Source of the DNA: JANQPX01 sp965222015
GTDB lineage: Bacteria > Pseudomonadota > Alphaproteobacteria > Geminicoccales > Geminicoccaceae
Assembly: GCA_965222015.1 (NCBI GenBank)
Contig: CBDCTL010000024.1
Coordinates: forward strand, 434,001 to 498,000
Direction: 5' to 3'
DNA length: 64,000 nucleotides
The translations under genes and the position numbers were made by a program. Shown here piece after piece: positions 1 through 7,878 of this stretch; the first letter of the stretch is position 1; each line of letters opens with the position of its first letter. Under the pieces are notes generated by a model that searched no databases, was not told the DNA's origin, and saw only the letters and a program-made list of their open reading frames with translations.

Positions 1-747
1 GGGCCAGACATAGCTGTCGGCGGCCATGCCGAGTTCGATCGCGTAGTCTCGAAGGCGTTCGGCCTGGCTCCGCGGCAGCCTGCGGCCGATCACGATGGCA
101 TGGTGCGGATTGTTCTCGTAATAGGGTTCGTGAAGCTGGAAATAGGCATCCTTCCAGCGACGCTGATGCTCGCCGAGCTTGTCCCAGCCGCTGTCGGCAT
201 CCGAAGGCGAAGCGACGATGACGGCCCAGCGATCGCCGGTGTGCCCGCCCCCCTTGGCCGGCCGGAACCATAGTTTTCGCCAGAGTTCGCGCACGGACAG
301 ATCGATGGAGCGCTCGACTCGCTCGGCTTCCGACAGGTCATTCGACGCATTCTTGATCATCGGATCGCGATCGCCTTCGTCGATCGCCTCTTCGAGATCG
401 GTCGCCTCGAGAAACGCTTTTCTCAGTTCAGGCAGCGACGTGTAGAAACCCTCGAGGTCACCGCTCGCCCGCGAACATCGATCGGCGACATTGCCGAGCT
501 TGGCGAGCAAAGCGCTCGGTGTCTCGGCATGCGCCTCCATGATCGCCTTTTCCTCGATCCCGCGGTGACCGTGCAGATCGAGCGCGATGGTGAGTCGTTT
601 CAGGAGTCGTTCGGCCTCGGCGGAGACGTCGGACGCCTCGACGTCGAGCTGTGGCGGATCGGGGCAAAGGAGCACCTGCGCCGATGCCGGACCTGACATC
701 AAGCAGCCCGCGACGAGGCCGCAGGCCATCAGTGTTCGGATGGTCAT
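1..747 (-). CDS. Secreted protein of unknown function, 3' end outside window
   Basis: The reading frame is open from an ATG at 747 down to base 1, so the C-terminus lies beyond the window (249 codons visible). The N-terminus is a clear Sec signal peptide: MTIRT, a hydrophobic stretch, then PASA-Q as a likely cleavage site near residue 23. The mature part is helical and charged. The last 75 or so residues (around RWAVIVAS and QAERLRDYAIELG) resemble the alternating pattern of SPOR-like repeats, but that is only an impression. I do not recognise the family. The 748-1025 gap upstream is partly AT-rich (about 896-945) and probably holds its promoter. Confidence 0.6.
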   Translation of the reverse strand, partial: MTIRTLMACGLVAGCLMSGPASAQVLLCPDPPQLDVEASDVSAEAERLLKRLTIALDLHGHRGIEEKAIMEAHAETPSALLAKLGNVADRCSRASGDLEGFYTSLPELRKAFLEATDLEEAIDEGDRDPMIKNASNDLSEAERVERSIDLSVRELWRKLWFRPAKGGGHTGDRWAVIVASPSDADSGWDKLGEHQRRWKDAYFQLHEPYYENNPHHAIVIGRRLPRSQAERLRDYAIELGMAADSYVWP

Positions 748-1025
748 GGTCGTCCTCTTCCAATCAAAAGACATGGCTCGAAATGGATCGGTTCGGATAT
801 CGACGACGGTGCGCGCCGTTCGAAGGAACGGCCCGTGAACGGCACCAGCATTGTCAGCGCCAGCATCAATAAAGCCCCCAGTCATCGACAAACGTGACAT
901 GAATTAACGACAAGTTTGTGACAAATACAATCTAAAATATTATGGCGACGCAAAACATCCCACCGGATGGTGATCCGGCGGACGCGCCCGCCCCGCGATC
1001 ACGGCCGGTGAAGAAAGCCGGACAT

Positions 1026-2390
1026 TCAGTCCTTTGGCACCAGCTTGAAGACCTTGCCGCCCTCACCCTCCGGTCCCTGGGAGTCGTGGCCCAGCAGATA
1101 GATCTCGTGGGCCTGGTCCTGAGCGAGACCGAGCAGGAAATAGGGAAAGTCGCCCTCGATCCCGAGACGCTCATAGTCCCAGGGCCGCCCCGCCTCGGCG
1201 GTCTCGGTCGCGACATAGACGACGCCGGCCGGATCGCCGCCATTGATGCTCCAGTCGCCGAAGATCAGCTTGCCCTCCAGCGCAGGCAGGGCCGACCCGC
1301 GATAGACTACGCCGCCCACGGTCGAGCGCCCCTCGCTCTCGTCAGGATGCTTGCCGCCGTTCTTGTATTCGATGATCGGATCGATCAGCCCTTCGTCGTC
1401 GCAGCCCTCGAAATGGCCTTCGAAGTCGTCCCAGTCGAAGCAGTGGGTCGCTTCCTTGATCGCCCAGCCGTAATTCCCGCCAGGCTCCACGAGATCGATC
1501 TCCTCGTAGGAGTTCTGGCCGACGTCGCCCGCGAACATGCGCCCGGATCCGTCCGGGTCGAAGGCGATCTTGTAGGGATTGCGAAAGCCCATCGCAAAAA
1601 TTTCGCCACGATAGCCCTCCTGACCGACGAACGGGTTGTCGTCGGGAATACCGTAGGGCAGGCCGTTCGCCTGATCGACGTCGATCCGGAGGATCTTGCC
1701 GAGCAGGTCGTCCGGCTGCTGGCTGGTGCCCTCCCTCGGGTAGTCACCGTTCTCGGGCGCGCTGCCGCCATCGCCGAGGGCGATGTGCAGCATGTCTTTC
1801 GGACCGAAGGCGAGCGTGCCGGCATTGTGCGCGAACTGCGGCTGATCCACCTGCAGCAAGAGCCGCTCATAATCTGGATCCGCCTTGTCGGGATCGTCCT
1901 CGGAAACCTGAAGCTCGGCGACATGGCTGGTGTGGGTGCCCCACTCGTCGTTCTGGAGCGTGTGGTCCTCGCGCAGCGGCGCGCTGTAATAGACGTAGAG
2001 CCTGCCGTTCTCAGCGAAGTCCGGATGAAACGCGAAGCCGAGCGCGCCGCGCTCGTCGAAGCCCGGTTCGATGGTCGGATCCAGCCGGTCCCGAAAGTCG
2101 AGAAACGGCTCGTCGAGCAGCGCGCCGTCGCCGTCGATGACGCGAAGCCGGCCGATCTGTTCGAGCACGAACAGCCGCCCGCTGCCGTCGGGCGCTTCGG
2201 CCAGCGCGAGCGGCGCCGTCAGCCCTTCCGCGACCAGCTCGACCCCGGCCTCGAAGCCGTTCGCCCGAACCTCCTGGGCGGCGCCGATTGGCATCCAGAG
2301 TGTGGCCAGCAAGGCGCTCGTTCGAAGGAGCCCGCCCATCCGAAGCCTCGCCCCTGCTCCGATCGCATTCGTGACTTCGAGGGCCTGCAT
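1026..2390 (-). CDS. PQQ-dependent sugar dehydrogenase (glucose/sorbosone dehydrogenase family)
   Basis: A 454-residue exported quinoprotein of the soluble aldose/sorbosone dehydrogenase beta-propeller family, expected to oxidise sugars or other polyols in the periplasm using PQQ and calcium. Visible family motifs are GLTAPLALAEAPDGSGRLFV at the start of the propeller, FAHNAGTLAFGPKD followed by ALGDGGSAPENGD, LLGKILRID, GFRNPYKIAFDP, AGDVGQNSYEEID, GGNYGW and a late GGVVYRG plus FGDW. The signal peptide probably begins at the internal Met at 2336 (MGGLLRTSALLATLW, cleavage near IGAAQEVRA), so the 18 residues before it may be untranslated. Its neighbour across oxyR is pqqA/pqqE, so enzyme and cofactor genes lie within 3 kb. 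The substrate cannot be told from sequence. Confidence 0.88.
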   Translation of the reverse strand: MQALEVTNAIGAGARLRMGGLLRTSALLATLWMPIGAAQEVRANGFEAGVELVAEGLTAPLALAEAPDGSGRLFVLEQIGRLRVIDGDGALLDEPFLDFRDRLDPTIEPGFDERGALGFAFHPDFAENGRLYVYYSAPLREDHTLQNDEWGTHTSHVAELQVSEDDPDKADPDYERLLLQVDQPQFAHNAGTLAFGPKDMLHIALGDGGSAPENGDYPREGTSQQPDDLLGKILRIDVDQANGLPYGIPDDNPFVGQEGYRGEIFAMGFRNPYKIAFDPDGSGRMFAGDVGQNSYEEIDLVEPGGNYGWAIKEATHCFDWDDFEGHFEGCDDEGLIDPIIEYKNGGKHPDESEGRSTVGGVVYRGSALPALEGKLIFGDWSINGGDPAGVVYVATETAEAGRPWDYERLGIEGDFPYFLLGLAQDQAHEIYLLGHDSQGPEGEGGKVFKLVPKD

Positions 2391-2535
2391 CCGTTCTCTC
2401 CCGCGGCGTCAGCCGTTCTGCGTCGTCGGCGCGGCAAAGGAGAAACCGCGCGACCGTCCGTCCATTCCGATCGGCAGAACATAAGCCCACCTCGGCGATC
2501 ATCAAGCCGGAACGGGCGGAAAAACCAACGGTCTG

Positions 2536-3471
2536 TCAGTCGACGCCCGTCACCTCGTCGACCGCTCCCGCGAACCGTTCCTTGATGAATTCGCCGAGCT
2601 CGACGAACTCCCGACCGTGAGGTGAGGACCGACGCCAGGCCAGGCCGACGGTGCGAAACGGCGCCGGATCAGCGAAGGGAACCATGTGAATAGGCCTCGA
2701 ATCACGGGCGTCGGCATCATGATCGCCGACTTCGGTGGCCAGCGCCAAGGCCGGCAGGATGGTCACGCCATAGCCGTTCGCCACCATTTGGACCACGGTC
2801 GCGAGGCTGCTCGCGCGAAACTCGTCGGTCCCGGGGGTCTTGCAGATGGCGAGCGCCTGATCGCGCAGGCAGTGCCCCTCCTCCAGCAGCAGCAGGTGCT
2901 CTTCGGCGAGTTCTTCCTGGGTGACGGCGGAGCGTCCGGCGAGGCCATGGCCGCGCGGCAGCGCGATCGAGAAACGATCTTCGAACAGCGCCATCGTGTC
3001 GACGTCCTCGGGCTCGACCGGCAGAGCGAGGATCAGCAGATCCAGACGGCCGTCCAGAAGATCGTCGAGGAGGACCTGGGTCTGGGACTCGCGCAGGCTG
3101 AGTTCGAGATCGGGATAGGCGCTATGAATGTCGGGCAGAAGTTTGGGAAGGAGATAGGGTCCGATCGACGGGATCACGCCCAGCCTGAGGCGGCCGGCCA
3201 GCGGGTGGCGGCGATGGGAGGCGAGCTCGGCCAGGTCCTGAACCGACATCAGGATGTCGCGGGCACGCTTCGCGATCTCCTGCCCCTCGAGGGTGAGCAG
3301 AAGCCGGGTCGCGCCGCGCTCGACCAGGGTGACCCCGAGATGGGCTTCGAGGTCCTTGATCTGCATGCTGAGCGCCGGCTGGGAGACGTTGCAGACCTTG
3401 GCCGCCTTGCCGAAATGCAGCGTTTCCGCGAGCGCCGAAAAATAGCGAAGCTGCTTGAGCGTCAGATTCAA
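2536..3471 (-). CDS. oxyR: OxyR, LysR-type peroxide-sensing regulator
   Basis: A 311-residue LysR-family regulator. The N-terminal winged helix (residues 1-65: LKQLRYFSALAETLHFGKAA, then SQPALSMQIKDLE) is followed by a LysR substrate domain. The redox signature of OxyR is present: EEGHCLRDQALAIC with Cys201 and Cys210, matching in spacing and context the Cys199/Cys208 pair that forms the peroxide-induced disulfide in E. coli OxyR. It is divergent from pqqA and shares a 176-bp promoter region that carries three phased GATCAAG-type heptamers. No catalase or peroxiredoxin gene lies beside it here, which is unusual for oxyR. It may autoregulate and also control the pqq genes; the latter is inference. 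Confidence 0.92.
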   Translation of the reverse strand: MNLTLKQLRYFSALAETLHFGKAAKVCNVSQPALSMQIKDLEAHLGVTLVERGATRLLLTLEGQEIAKRARDILMSVQDLAELASHRRHPLAGRLRLGVIPSIGPYLLPKLLPDIHSAYPDLELSLRESQTQVLLDDLLDGRLDLLILALPVEPEDVDTMALFEDRFSIALPRGHGLAGRSAVTQEELAEEHLLLLEEGHCLRDQALAICKTPGTDEFRASSLATVVQMVANGYGVTILPALALATEVGDHDADARDSRPIHMVPFADPAPFRTVGLAWRRSSPHGREFVELGEFIKERFAGAVDEVTGVD

Positions 3472-3547
3472 GGCGCGGGCTTTCCCGAAGCGCGATCGTC
3501 GACAAATCGCTCCTGTCTCACTTATGAAACGCCGACAATGCCGCTCC

Positions 3548-3596
3548 GATCAAGTCTTCTTATCGGAAGATCAAGAAAAATCGATTTGCCTTGATC
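3548..3596. promoter_or_regulatory. Phased heptamer repeats between oxyR and pqqA (candidate operator)
   Basis: GATCAAG occurs at 3548-3554 and 3569-3575, and its complement CTTGATC at 3590-3596; the starts are exactly 21 bp apart, two helical turns. The last two form an inverted repeat. LysR-type regulators bind such dyads in divergent promoter regions, so this is a candidate OxyR operator, although it does not match the E. coli ATAG-based consensus. Confidence 0.5.
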
Positions 3597-3647
3597 GCCC
3601 CCACCCCCCATGTTGAAGCTGGTAGCAAGTCAATGGGAGGTTACACC

Positions 3648-3725
3648 ATGCAGTGGAATGCACCGAAGGTCGTCGAGATCGCCTGTGGTTGCGAAATCAA
3701 CGCCTACTTCCCGGCGGATCTCTGA
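3648..3725 (+). CDS. pqqA: PqqA, peptide precursor of pyrroloquinoline quinone
   Basis: A 25-codon gene starting at ATG 3648 behind a good ribosome binding site (GGGAGG, about 8 bases upstream) and ending at TGA 3723-3725. The peptide begins MQWNAPKVVEIACGCEINAY and ends FPADL. It carries the invariant ExxxY of PqqA: Glu16 and Tyr20, the two residues that PqqE crosslinks and that become the PQQ skeleton. Length and the tryptophan-lysine N-terminal pattern fit the family. Two cysteines flank the Glu (CGCE), which is not typical of PqqA as I know it. It is followed by a strong hairpin and then pqqE; pqqB, C and D are absent between them. Confidence 0.88.
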   Translation: MQWNAPKVVEIACGCEINAYFPADL

Positions 3726-3741
3726 CACCGCCCATGTTTCC

Positions 3742-3782
3742 GGCGGCCCGCCGTCAACGGCGACGTTTGGTGGCGGGCCGCC
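3742..3782 (+). promoter_or_regulatory. Strong hairpin between pqqA and pqqE
   Basis: GGCGGCCCGCC (3742-3752) and GGCGGGCCGCC (3772-3782) form a perfect 11-bp stem with a 19-base loop, 17 bases after the pqqA stop. No U-run follows, so it is less likely a full terminator than a 3' stabiliser or attenuator that would keep the peptide gene more abundant than the downstream enzyme message. Confidence 0.6.
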
Positions 3783-3910
3783 GAACATCCTTCAGCTAGC
3801 GCTTCGCCTGTCACGGCCGATCTGGCTATCCTTCCGGTAGACCTGTAAACGGCGTCGTCCCCATGGCGGCGCTTTTCGGCATGGTTCGGGACGGAGAAGG
3901 CGAAAGAAGG

Positions 3911-5059
3911 ATGAACGACAAGGTCGACGATGCGCGCAATGGCGCCGGTGCCGAACTGCAACCGCCGGTCTCCCTGCTCGCGGAACTCACCCATCGCTGC
4001 CCGCTCCAATGCCCCTATTGCTCCAACCCGCTCGCGCTCGAACGCGCGAATGTGGAGCTCGATACCGAGACCTGGTGCCGCGTCATCGACGAGGCGAATG
4101 ATCTCGGCGTGCTGCAGACTCATTTCTCCGGCGGCGAGCCGACGCTCCGTCGCGACCTCGCCGATCTCATCAAACACGCCGCCGGCATCGGCCAGTACAC
4201 CAACCTGATCACCGCAGGCGTTCTTCTGGATCGCGAAAAGCTGGAAACGCTCGCCGACGCCGGGCTCGACCATCTGCAGCTCAGCATCCAGGACAGCCGG
4301 GACGCCAGCGCCAATCGCATCGGCGGCTACAAGGAAGGCCACGCCAAGAAGCTCGCGATCGCCGATCTGGTCACCGAGATCGGTCTGCCGCTCACCATCA
4401 ACGCCGTGGTTCATCGCCAGAACCTGGACAATCTGGGCGAGATCATCGAGCTCGCGGTCGAGAAGAACGCAAAGCGCCTCGAAGTCGCCCATGTGCAGTA
4501 TTACGGCTGGGCGCTGATGAACCGCGCCGCTCTCATGCCGACCCGCGAACAGACCGACCGCGCCATGGACATCGTCAGGGCGGCGCAGGAACGCCTGAAG
4601 GGCGTGCTGGTGATCGACTATGTCGTGCCGGACTACTATGCGCGCTTTCCCAAGGCCTGCATGGGCGGCTGGGGCAAGCAGAACCTGAACGTCACGCCGT
4701 CGGGCAAGGTCCTTCCCTGCCACGCCGCCGAAACCATCGAGACCCTGACCTTCGACAATGTGAAGGATAAGCCGCTCGAAAAAATCTGGCGGGACGGCGC
4801 TGCCTTCCAGGCGTTTCGCGGCACCGACTGGATGCAGGAACCCTGCCGAAGCTGCGAGCGCCGCTTCACCGATTTCGGCGGCTGCCGCTGTCAGGCCTTC
4901 GCGTTCGCCGGACGGGCCGACGCGGTCGATCCCGCCTGCTCGCTCTCGCCCCTGCACGAGGAGCTGGTCGCCATCGCCTCGAAGGAGGCCGATCAGGCGA
5001 GCGAGAACTTCGTCTATCGCAGCCCGAAGAACCAGCCCAAGGCCGAACATCCGGCCTGA
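3911..5059 (+). CDS. pqqE: PqqE, radical SAM PqqA glutamate-tyrosine crosslinking enzyme
   Basis: PqqE makes the carbon-carbon bond between Glu and Tyr of PqqA, the first step of PQQ synthesis. From ATG 3911 it is 382 residues. The radical SAM motif is HRCPLQCPYC with Cys30, Cys34 and Cys37. The C-terminal SPASM part carries auxiliary cluster cysteines: KACMGGWG, KVLPCHAAET, EPCRSCERRFTDFGGCRCQAF and DPACSLSPLH, the standard PqqE ending. An upstream in-frame ATG at 3863 lacks any ribosome binding site; 3911 follows purine-rich sequence. It lies 185 bases after pqqA with no pqqBCD between. PqqE normally needs the PqqD chaperone, so PqqD must be elsewhere or dispensable. Confidence 0.92.
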   Translation: MNDKVDDARNGAGAELQPPVSLLAELTHRCPLQCPYCSNPLALERANVELDTETWCRVIDEANDLGVLQTHFSGGEPTLRRDLADLIKHAAGIGQYTNLITAGVLLDREKLETLADAGLDHLQLSIQDSRDASANRIGGYKEGHAKKLAIADLVTEIGLPLTINAVVHRQNLDNLGEIIELAVEKNAKRLEVAHVQYYGWALMNRAALMPTREQTDRAMDIVRAAQERLKGVLVIDYVVPDYYARFPKACMGGWGKQNLNVTPSGKVLPCHAAETIETLTFDNVKDKPLEKIWRDGAAFQAFRGTDWMQEPCRSCERRFTDFGGCRCQAFAFAGRADAVDPACSLSPLHEELVAIASKEADQASENFVYRSPKNQPKAEHPA

Positions 5060-5087
5060 CGCCGACCAGGCCGGAATTCGAACGACC

Positions 5088-6146
5088 ATGCAGCCCTTTC
5101 TCTACACCGCCCGCCCCTGGCGCGTTCGCTTCGAGCGCGGCGGCAGAGCACGCGTCGGCGACGAGATGGCCGCGATCGGGCGCGAGCGGGCCGTCGTACT
5201 GTGCACGCCCGGCAGACGCGAGCAGGCGGAGGAGATCCGCGCCCTGCTCGGCAAACGCTGCGCCGGCCTGCTCGATCGGGCGACCATGCACACCCCGGTC
5301 CAGGTCACCGAGACCGCGCTGAACGAACTTCTGGATCTGGGTGCTGATTGCACGATCGCGGTCGGCGGCGGCTCGACCATCGGTCTCGGCAAGGCGCTCG
5401 CGATCCGGGCGGACATCCCGCAGATCGCCCTTCCGACCACCTATGCGGGCTCGGAAATGACGGCGGTGCTCGGACAGACCGAAGACGGCGTCAAGACGAC
5501 GAGCCAGGACCCGCGCATGCTACCTGCCTCGGTGATCTACGACGTCGACTACACCCTGACCCTGCCGCCCCGGACCAGCGTCACCTCGGGCATGAACGCA
5601 ATCGCCCATGCGATCGAGGCGCTCTACGCACGGGAGAAGAACCCGGTCTCGACCGGCCAGTGCCTCGAGGCGATCACCGCGCTGGCCGAAGCGCTTCCGG
5701 CCATCGTCGACCATCCCGATGACGTCGAGATCCGCGAACGTGCGCTTTATGGCGCGTTCCTAGCCGGCATGGCGCTCGGCACCGCCGGCATGGCGCTGCA
5801 TCACAAGCTCTGTCATGTGCTCGGCGGCAGCTTCGGCCTCGACCACGCCGACACCCACACGGTGATCCTGCCCCACGCCGCAGCCTTCAACGCCGTCGAA
5901 GCGCGCGAGCTCGATCCGGTAGCCGGCATCTTGGCTGCTGATCACGTCGGCGGCGGGCTCTGGGATCTGGCGAAGCGCATGGACGCACCGACCTCGCTCG
6001 CCAAGATCGGCATGCCCGCGGACGGGATCGGCAAAGCCGCCGACATCGCCGCCGCCGCCCCTTACTGGAATCCCCGCCCGTTCGTTCGGGACGATATAGA
6101 GCGCCTTCTCGCACGCGCTTATGCCGGCGAACGACCGGACGGCTGA
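5088..6146 (+). CDS. Maleylacetate reductase / iron-containing alcohol dehydrogenase family
   Basis: A 352-residue group III-type dehydrogenase. Motifs seen are the NAD(P)-binding VGGGSTIGLGKA, then PTTYAGSEMT, NAIAHAIEALYA, and the metal-region HHKLCHVLGGSFGL with DHADTHTVILPH. This set fits maleylacetate reductases, which reduce maleylacetate to 3-oxoadipate in hydroxyquinol and chlorocatechol breakdown. No ring-cleaving dioxygenase or other aromatic pathway gene is nearby. It starts 28 bases after pqqE on the same strand, so it may be co-transcribed with the PQQ genes; the true substrate could differ from maleylacetate. Confidence 0.8.
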   Translation: MQPFLYTARPWRVRFERGGRARVGDEMAAIGRERAVVLCTPGRREQAEEIRALLGKRCAGLLDRATMHTPVQVTETALNELLDLGADCTIAVGGGSTIGLGKALAIRADIPQIALPTTYAGSEMTAVLGQTEDGVKTTSQDPRMLPASVIYDVDYTLTLPPRTSVTSGMNAIAHAIEALYAREKNPVSTGQCLEAITALAEALPAIVDHPDDVEIRERALYGAFLAGMALGTAGMALHHKLCHVLGGSFGLDHADTHTVILPHAAAFNAVEARELDPVAGILAADHVGGGLWDLAKRMDAPTSLAKIGMPADGIGKAADIAAAAPYWNPRPFVRDDIERLLARAYAGERPDG

Positions 6147-6161
6147 CGGTAAGACGCCCGC

Positions 6162-6482
6162 TCAGAGCGTGAGCGGCACGTTGTAGAGATAGTCGATCAC
6201 CAGATAGACCGCCACGGACATCCAGATGCTGGCGAGCGCCAGGCTTTCGATGATCGTGAAGCCGAAGACGTAGAGACCGTAGGCGACCAGGCCGACCAGG
6301 GCGAGATTGGTGAACCACAAGCGCAGCGGCACGAGGCCGAAGCTCGTGACGAAGGGAATGCCCGGCGGCAGCAGCAGATAGCCCTCGAGGGCCACGATGG
6401 CGACGAGCAGCAGCCTGATCAGTTCCGGATCGATGACGTTCCGCCCCGCGTTCCGCGCCCGATCGTGCGAACGACGCCGCAC
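6162..6482 (-). CDS. Small integral membrane protein, unknown
   Basis: A 106-residue protein with a basic N-terminus (MRRRSHDRARN) and about three hydrophobic segments (around LIRLLLVAIVALEGYLLLP, LWFTNLALVGLVAYGLYVFGF and ALASIWMSVAVYLVIDYLY). It ends 16 bases from the stop of the convergent maleylacetate reductase gene. I do not recognise the family. The start is uncertain; an internal start closer to IDPELIR would drop the arginine-rich leader. Confidence 0.5.
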   Translation of the reverse strand: MRRRSHDRARNAGRNVIDPELIRLLLVAIVALEGYLLLPPGIPFVTSFGLVPLRLWFTNLALVGLVAYGLYVFGFTIIESLALASIWMSVAVYLVIDYLYNVPLTL

Positions 6483-6582
6483 GCCAAGCCTTCGGCCTTT
6501 TCCTTGTCTTGTTACTTAGGCCGAGACGCGGGGACGATCAACAAGGGGCGGGACGAGCGCCGCCGAAACGGGCGGGGAATGC

Positions 6583-7782
6583 TCAAGCCTGCCGCAAAGC
6601 GGCGACGCCGGGCAGTTCCTTGCCCTCCAGCCATTCCAGGAAGGCGCCGCCCGCGGTCGAGATGTAGCTGAACTGGCCGAGCACGCCGGCATTGGCGAGT
6701 GCGGCCACCGTGTCGCCGCCGCCGGCGACCGAGAGCAGCTTGCCCTCCCGGGTCATCTCGGCCGCCGCGATGGCGAGTTCGGTGGTGCCGCCGTCGAAGG
6801 GCTCGAGCTCGAACGCGCCGAGCGGGCCATTCCAGACCACCGTCCGGCATTCGGCGAGGCGATCCTCGAACATTTCGGCGCTGATCGGACCGATGTCGAG
6901 CATCATGCCGTCCTCCGGGATCATCTCCACGGGTGCGGTGACCGGATCGACGCCCTCCTTGAACTCCTTGGCGATGGCGCCGTCGATCGGCAGAAGAATC
7001 TCGCAGCCGGCGCTCTCCGCCTTGGCCATGATCTCCCTCGCCGTGTCCAGCATCTCGTGTTCGCAAAGGGACTTGCCGATGGGCGTGCCCTGGGCGGCGA
7101 GAAAGGTATTGGCCATGCCGCCGCCGAGGATCATGACGTCGACCTTCTCGATCAGATTGCCGAGCAGCTCCAGCTTGGTCGAAATCTTGGCGCCGCCGAT
7201 CACCGCCATCACCGGGCGCTTCGGATTTTCCAGCGCCTTGGAGAGCGCGTCCAATTCCCGCTGCATCAGCGGGCCGGCAACCGCAGGCAGGCGTTCGGCG
7301 AGGCCGGTGATCGACGCATGCGCCCGGTGCGAACAGGAAAATGCGTCGTTGACGTAAATGTCGCCGAGTTCGGCGAGACGATCGGCGAAGCCAGGATCGT
7401 TCGCCTCCTCGCCCGGATGGAAACGGAGGTTTTCGAGGAGCAGCACGTGGCCGTAGCGGAGCGACTTGATCGCTTTTTCGACATCCGGGCCGACGCAGTC
7501 CTCGGCGAAACCGACGTCGACGCCGCGAAGCGCCTTGGCCAGCGCCGCCTGCAGCGGCTTCAGGGACATCGCCGCCTGCGGCCTGCCCTTGGGCCTGCCG
7601 AAATGGGAGAGCACGACCACCTTGGCACCGGCCGCGGAGAGCGTGCGCAGGCTGTCGATCACCCTGTCGATGCGCGTGCTGTCGGTGATCTCGCCGTCCT
7701 GCATCGGCACGTTGAGGTCGACGCGGACCAGGACCGTGCGTCCCGATACCTTCACGTCAGCCAGCGTCCGAAAGCCCGCCAT
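6583..7782 (-). CDS. pgk: Phosphoglycerate kinase
   Basis: A 399-residue full-length phosphoglycerate kinase, interconverting 1,3-bisphosphoglycerate plus ADP and 3-phosphoglycerate plus ATP. Signature sequences: VLVRVDLNVPMQDG and DSTRI at the substrate site, VVLSHFGRPKG, ENLRFHPGEE, NDAFSCSHRAHAS, VIGGAKISTKLELL, GGGMANTF, WNGPLGAFE and the C-terminal VAGGGDTVAALANAG nucleotide loop. It is the last gene of a tkt-gap-pgk run on the minus strand, an arrangement common in Alphaproteobacteria, with a GC-rich hairpin separating it from gap. Confidence 0.98.
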   Translation of the reverse strand: MAGFRTLADVKVSGRTVLVRVDLNVPMQDGEITDSTRIDRVIDSLRTLSAAGAKVVVLSHFGRPKGRPQAAMSLKPLQAALAKALRGVDVGFAEDCVGPDVEKAIKSLRYGHVLLLENLRFHPGEEANDPGFADRLAELGDIYVNDAFSCSHRAHASITGLAERLPAVAGPLMQRELDALSKALENPKRPVMAVIGGAKISTKLELLGNLIEKVDVMILGGGMANTFLAAQGTPIGKSLCEHEMLDTAREIMAKAESAGCEILLPIDGAIAKEFKEGVDPVTAPVEMIPEDGMMLDIGPISAEMFEDRLAECRTVVWNGPLGAFELEPFDGGTTELAIAAAEMTREGKLLSVAGGGDTVAALANAGVLGQFSYISTAGGAFLEWLEGKELPGVAALRQA

Positions 7783-7819
7783 GATCGTCTGCTCCCTGCG
7801 TAACTCAAATGCAATTGAA

Positions 7820-7854
7820 CGCCCGCCCCGCCGGCAAAGGCGGCAGGGCGGGCG
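7820..7854 (-). promoter_or_regulatory. GC-rich intercistronic hairpin between gap and pgk
   Basis: CGCCCGCC (7820-7827) pairs perfectly with GGCGGGCG (7847-7854), with further internal pairing. It sits in the 96-base gap between the gap stop and the pgk start. On the transcribed strand no U-run follows. It could be an RNA processing or stability element that sets gap and pgk levels differently. Confidence 0.45.
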
Positions 7855-7878
7855 AATGTCCGGGCAGCGGCCCTGTCG

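Noticed and set aside
942..2585. Long plus-strand open frame opposite the sugar dehydrogenase
   Set aside because: It is the antisense of a well-conserved quinoprotein gene; GC-rich codon bias keeps the opposite frame open. No family motif in it.
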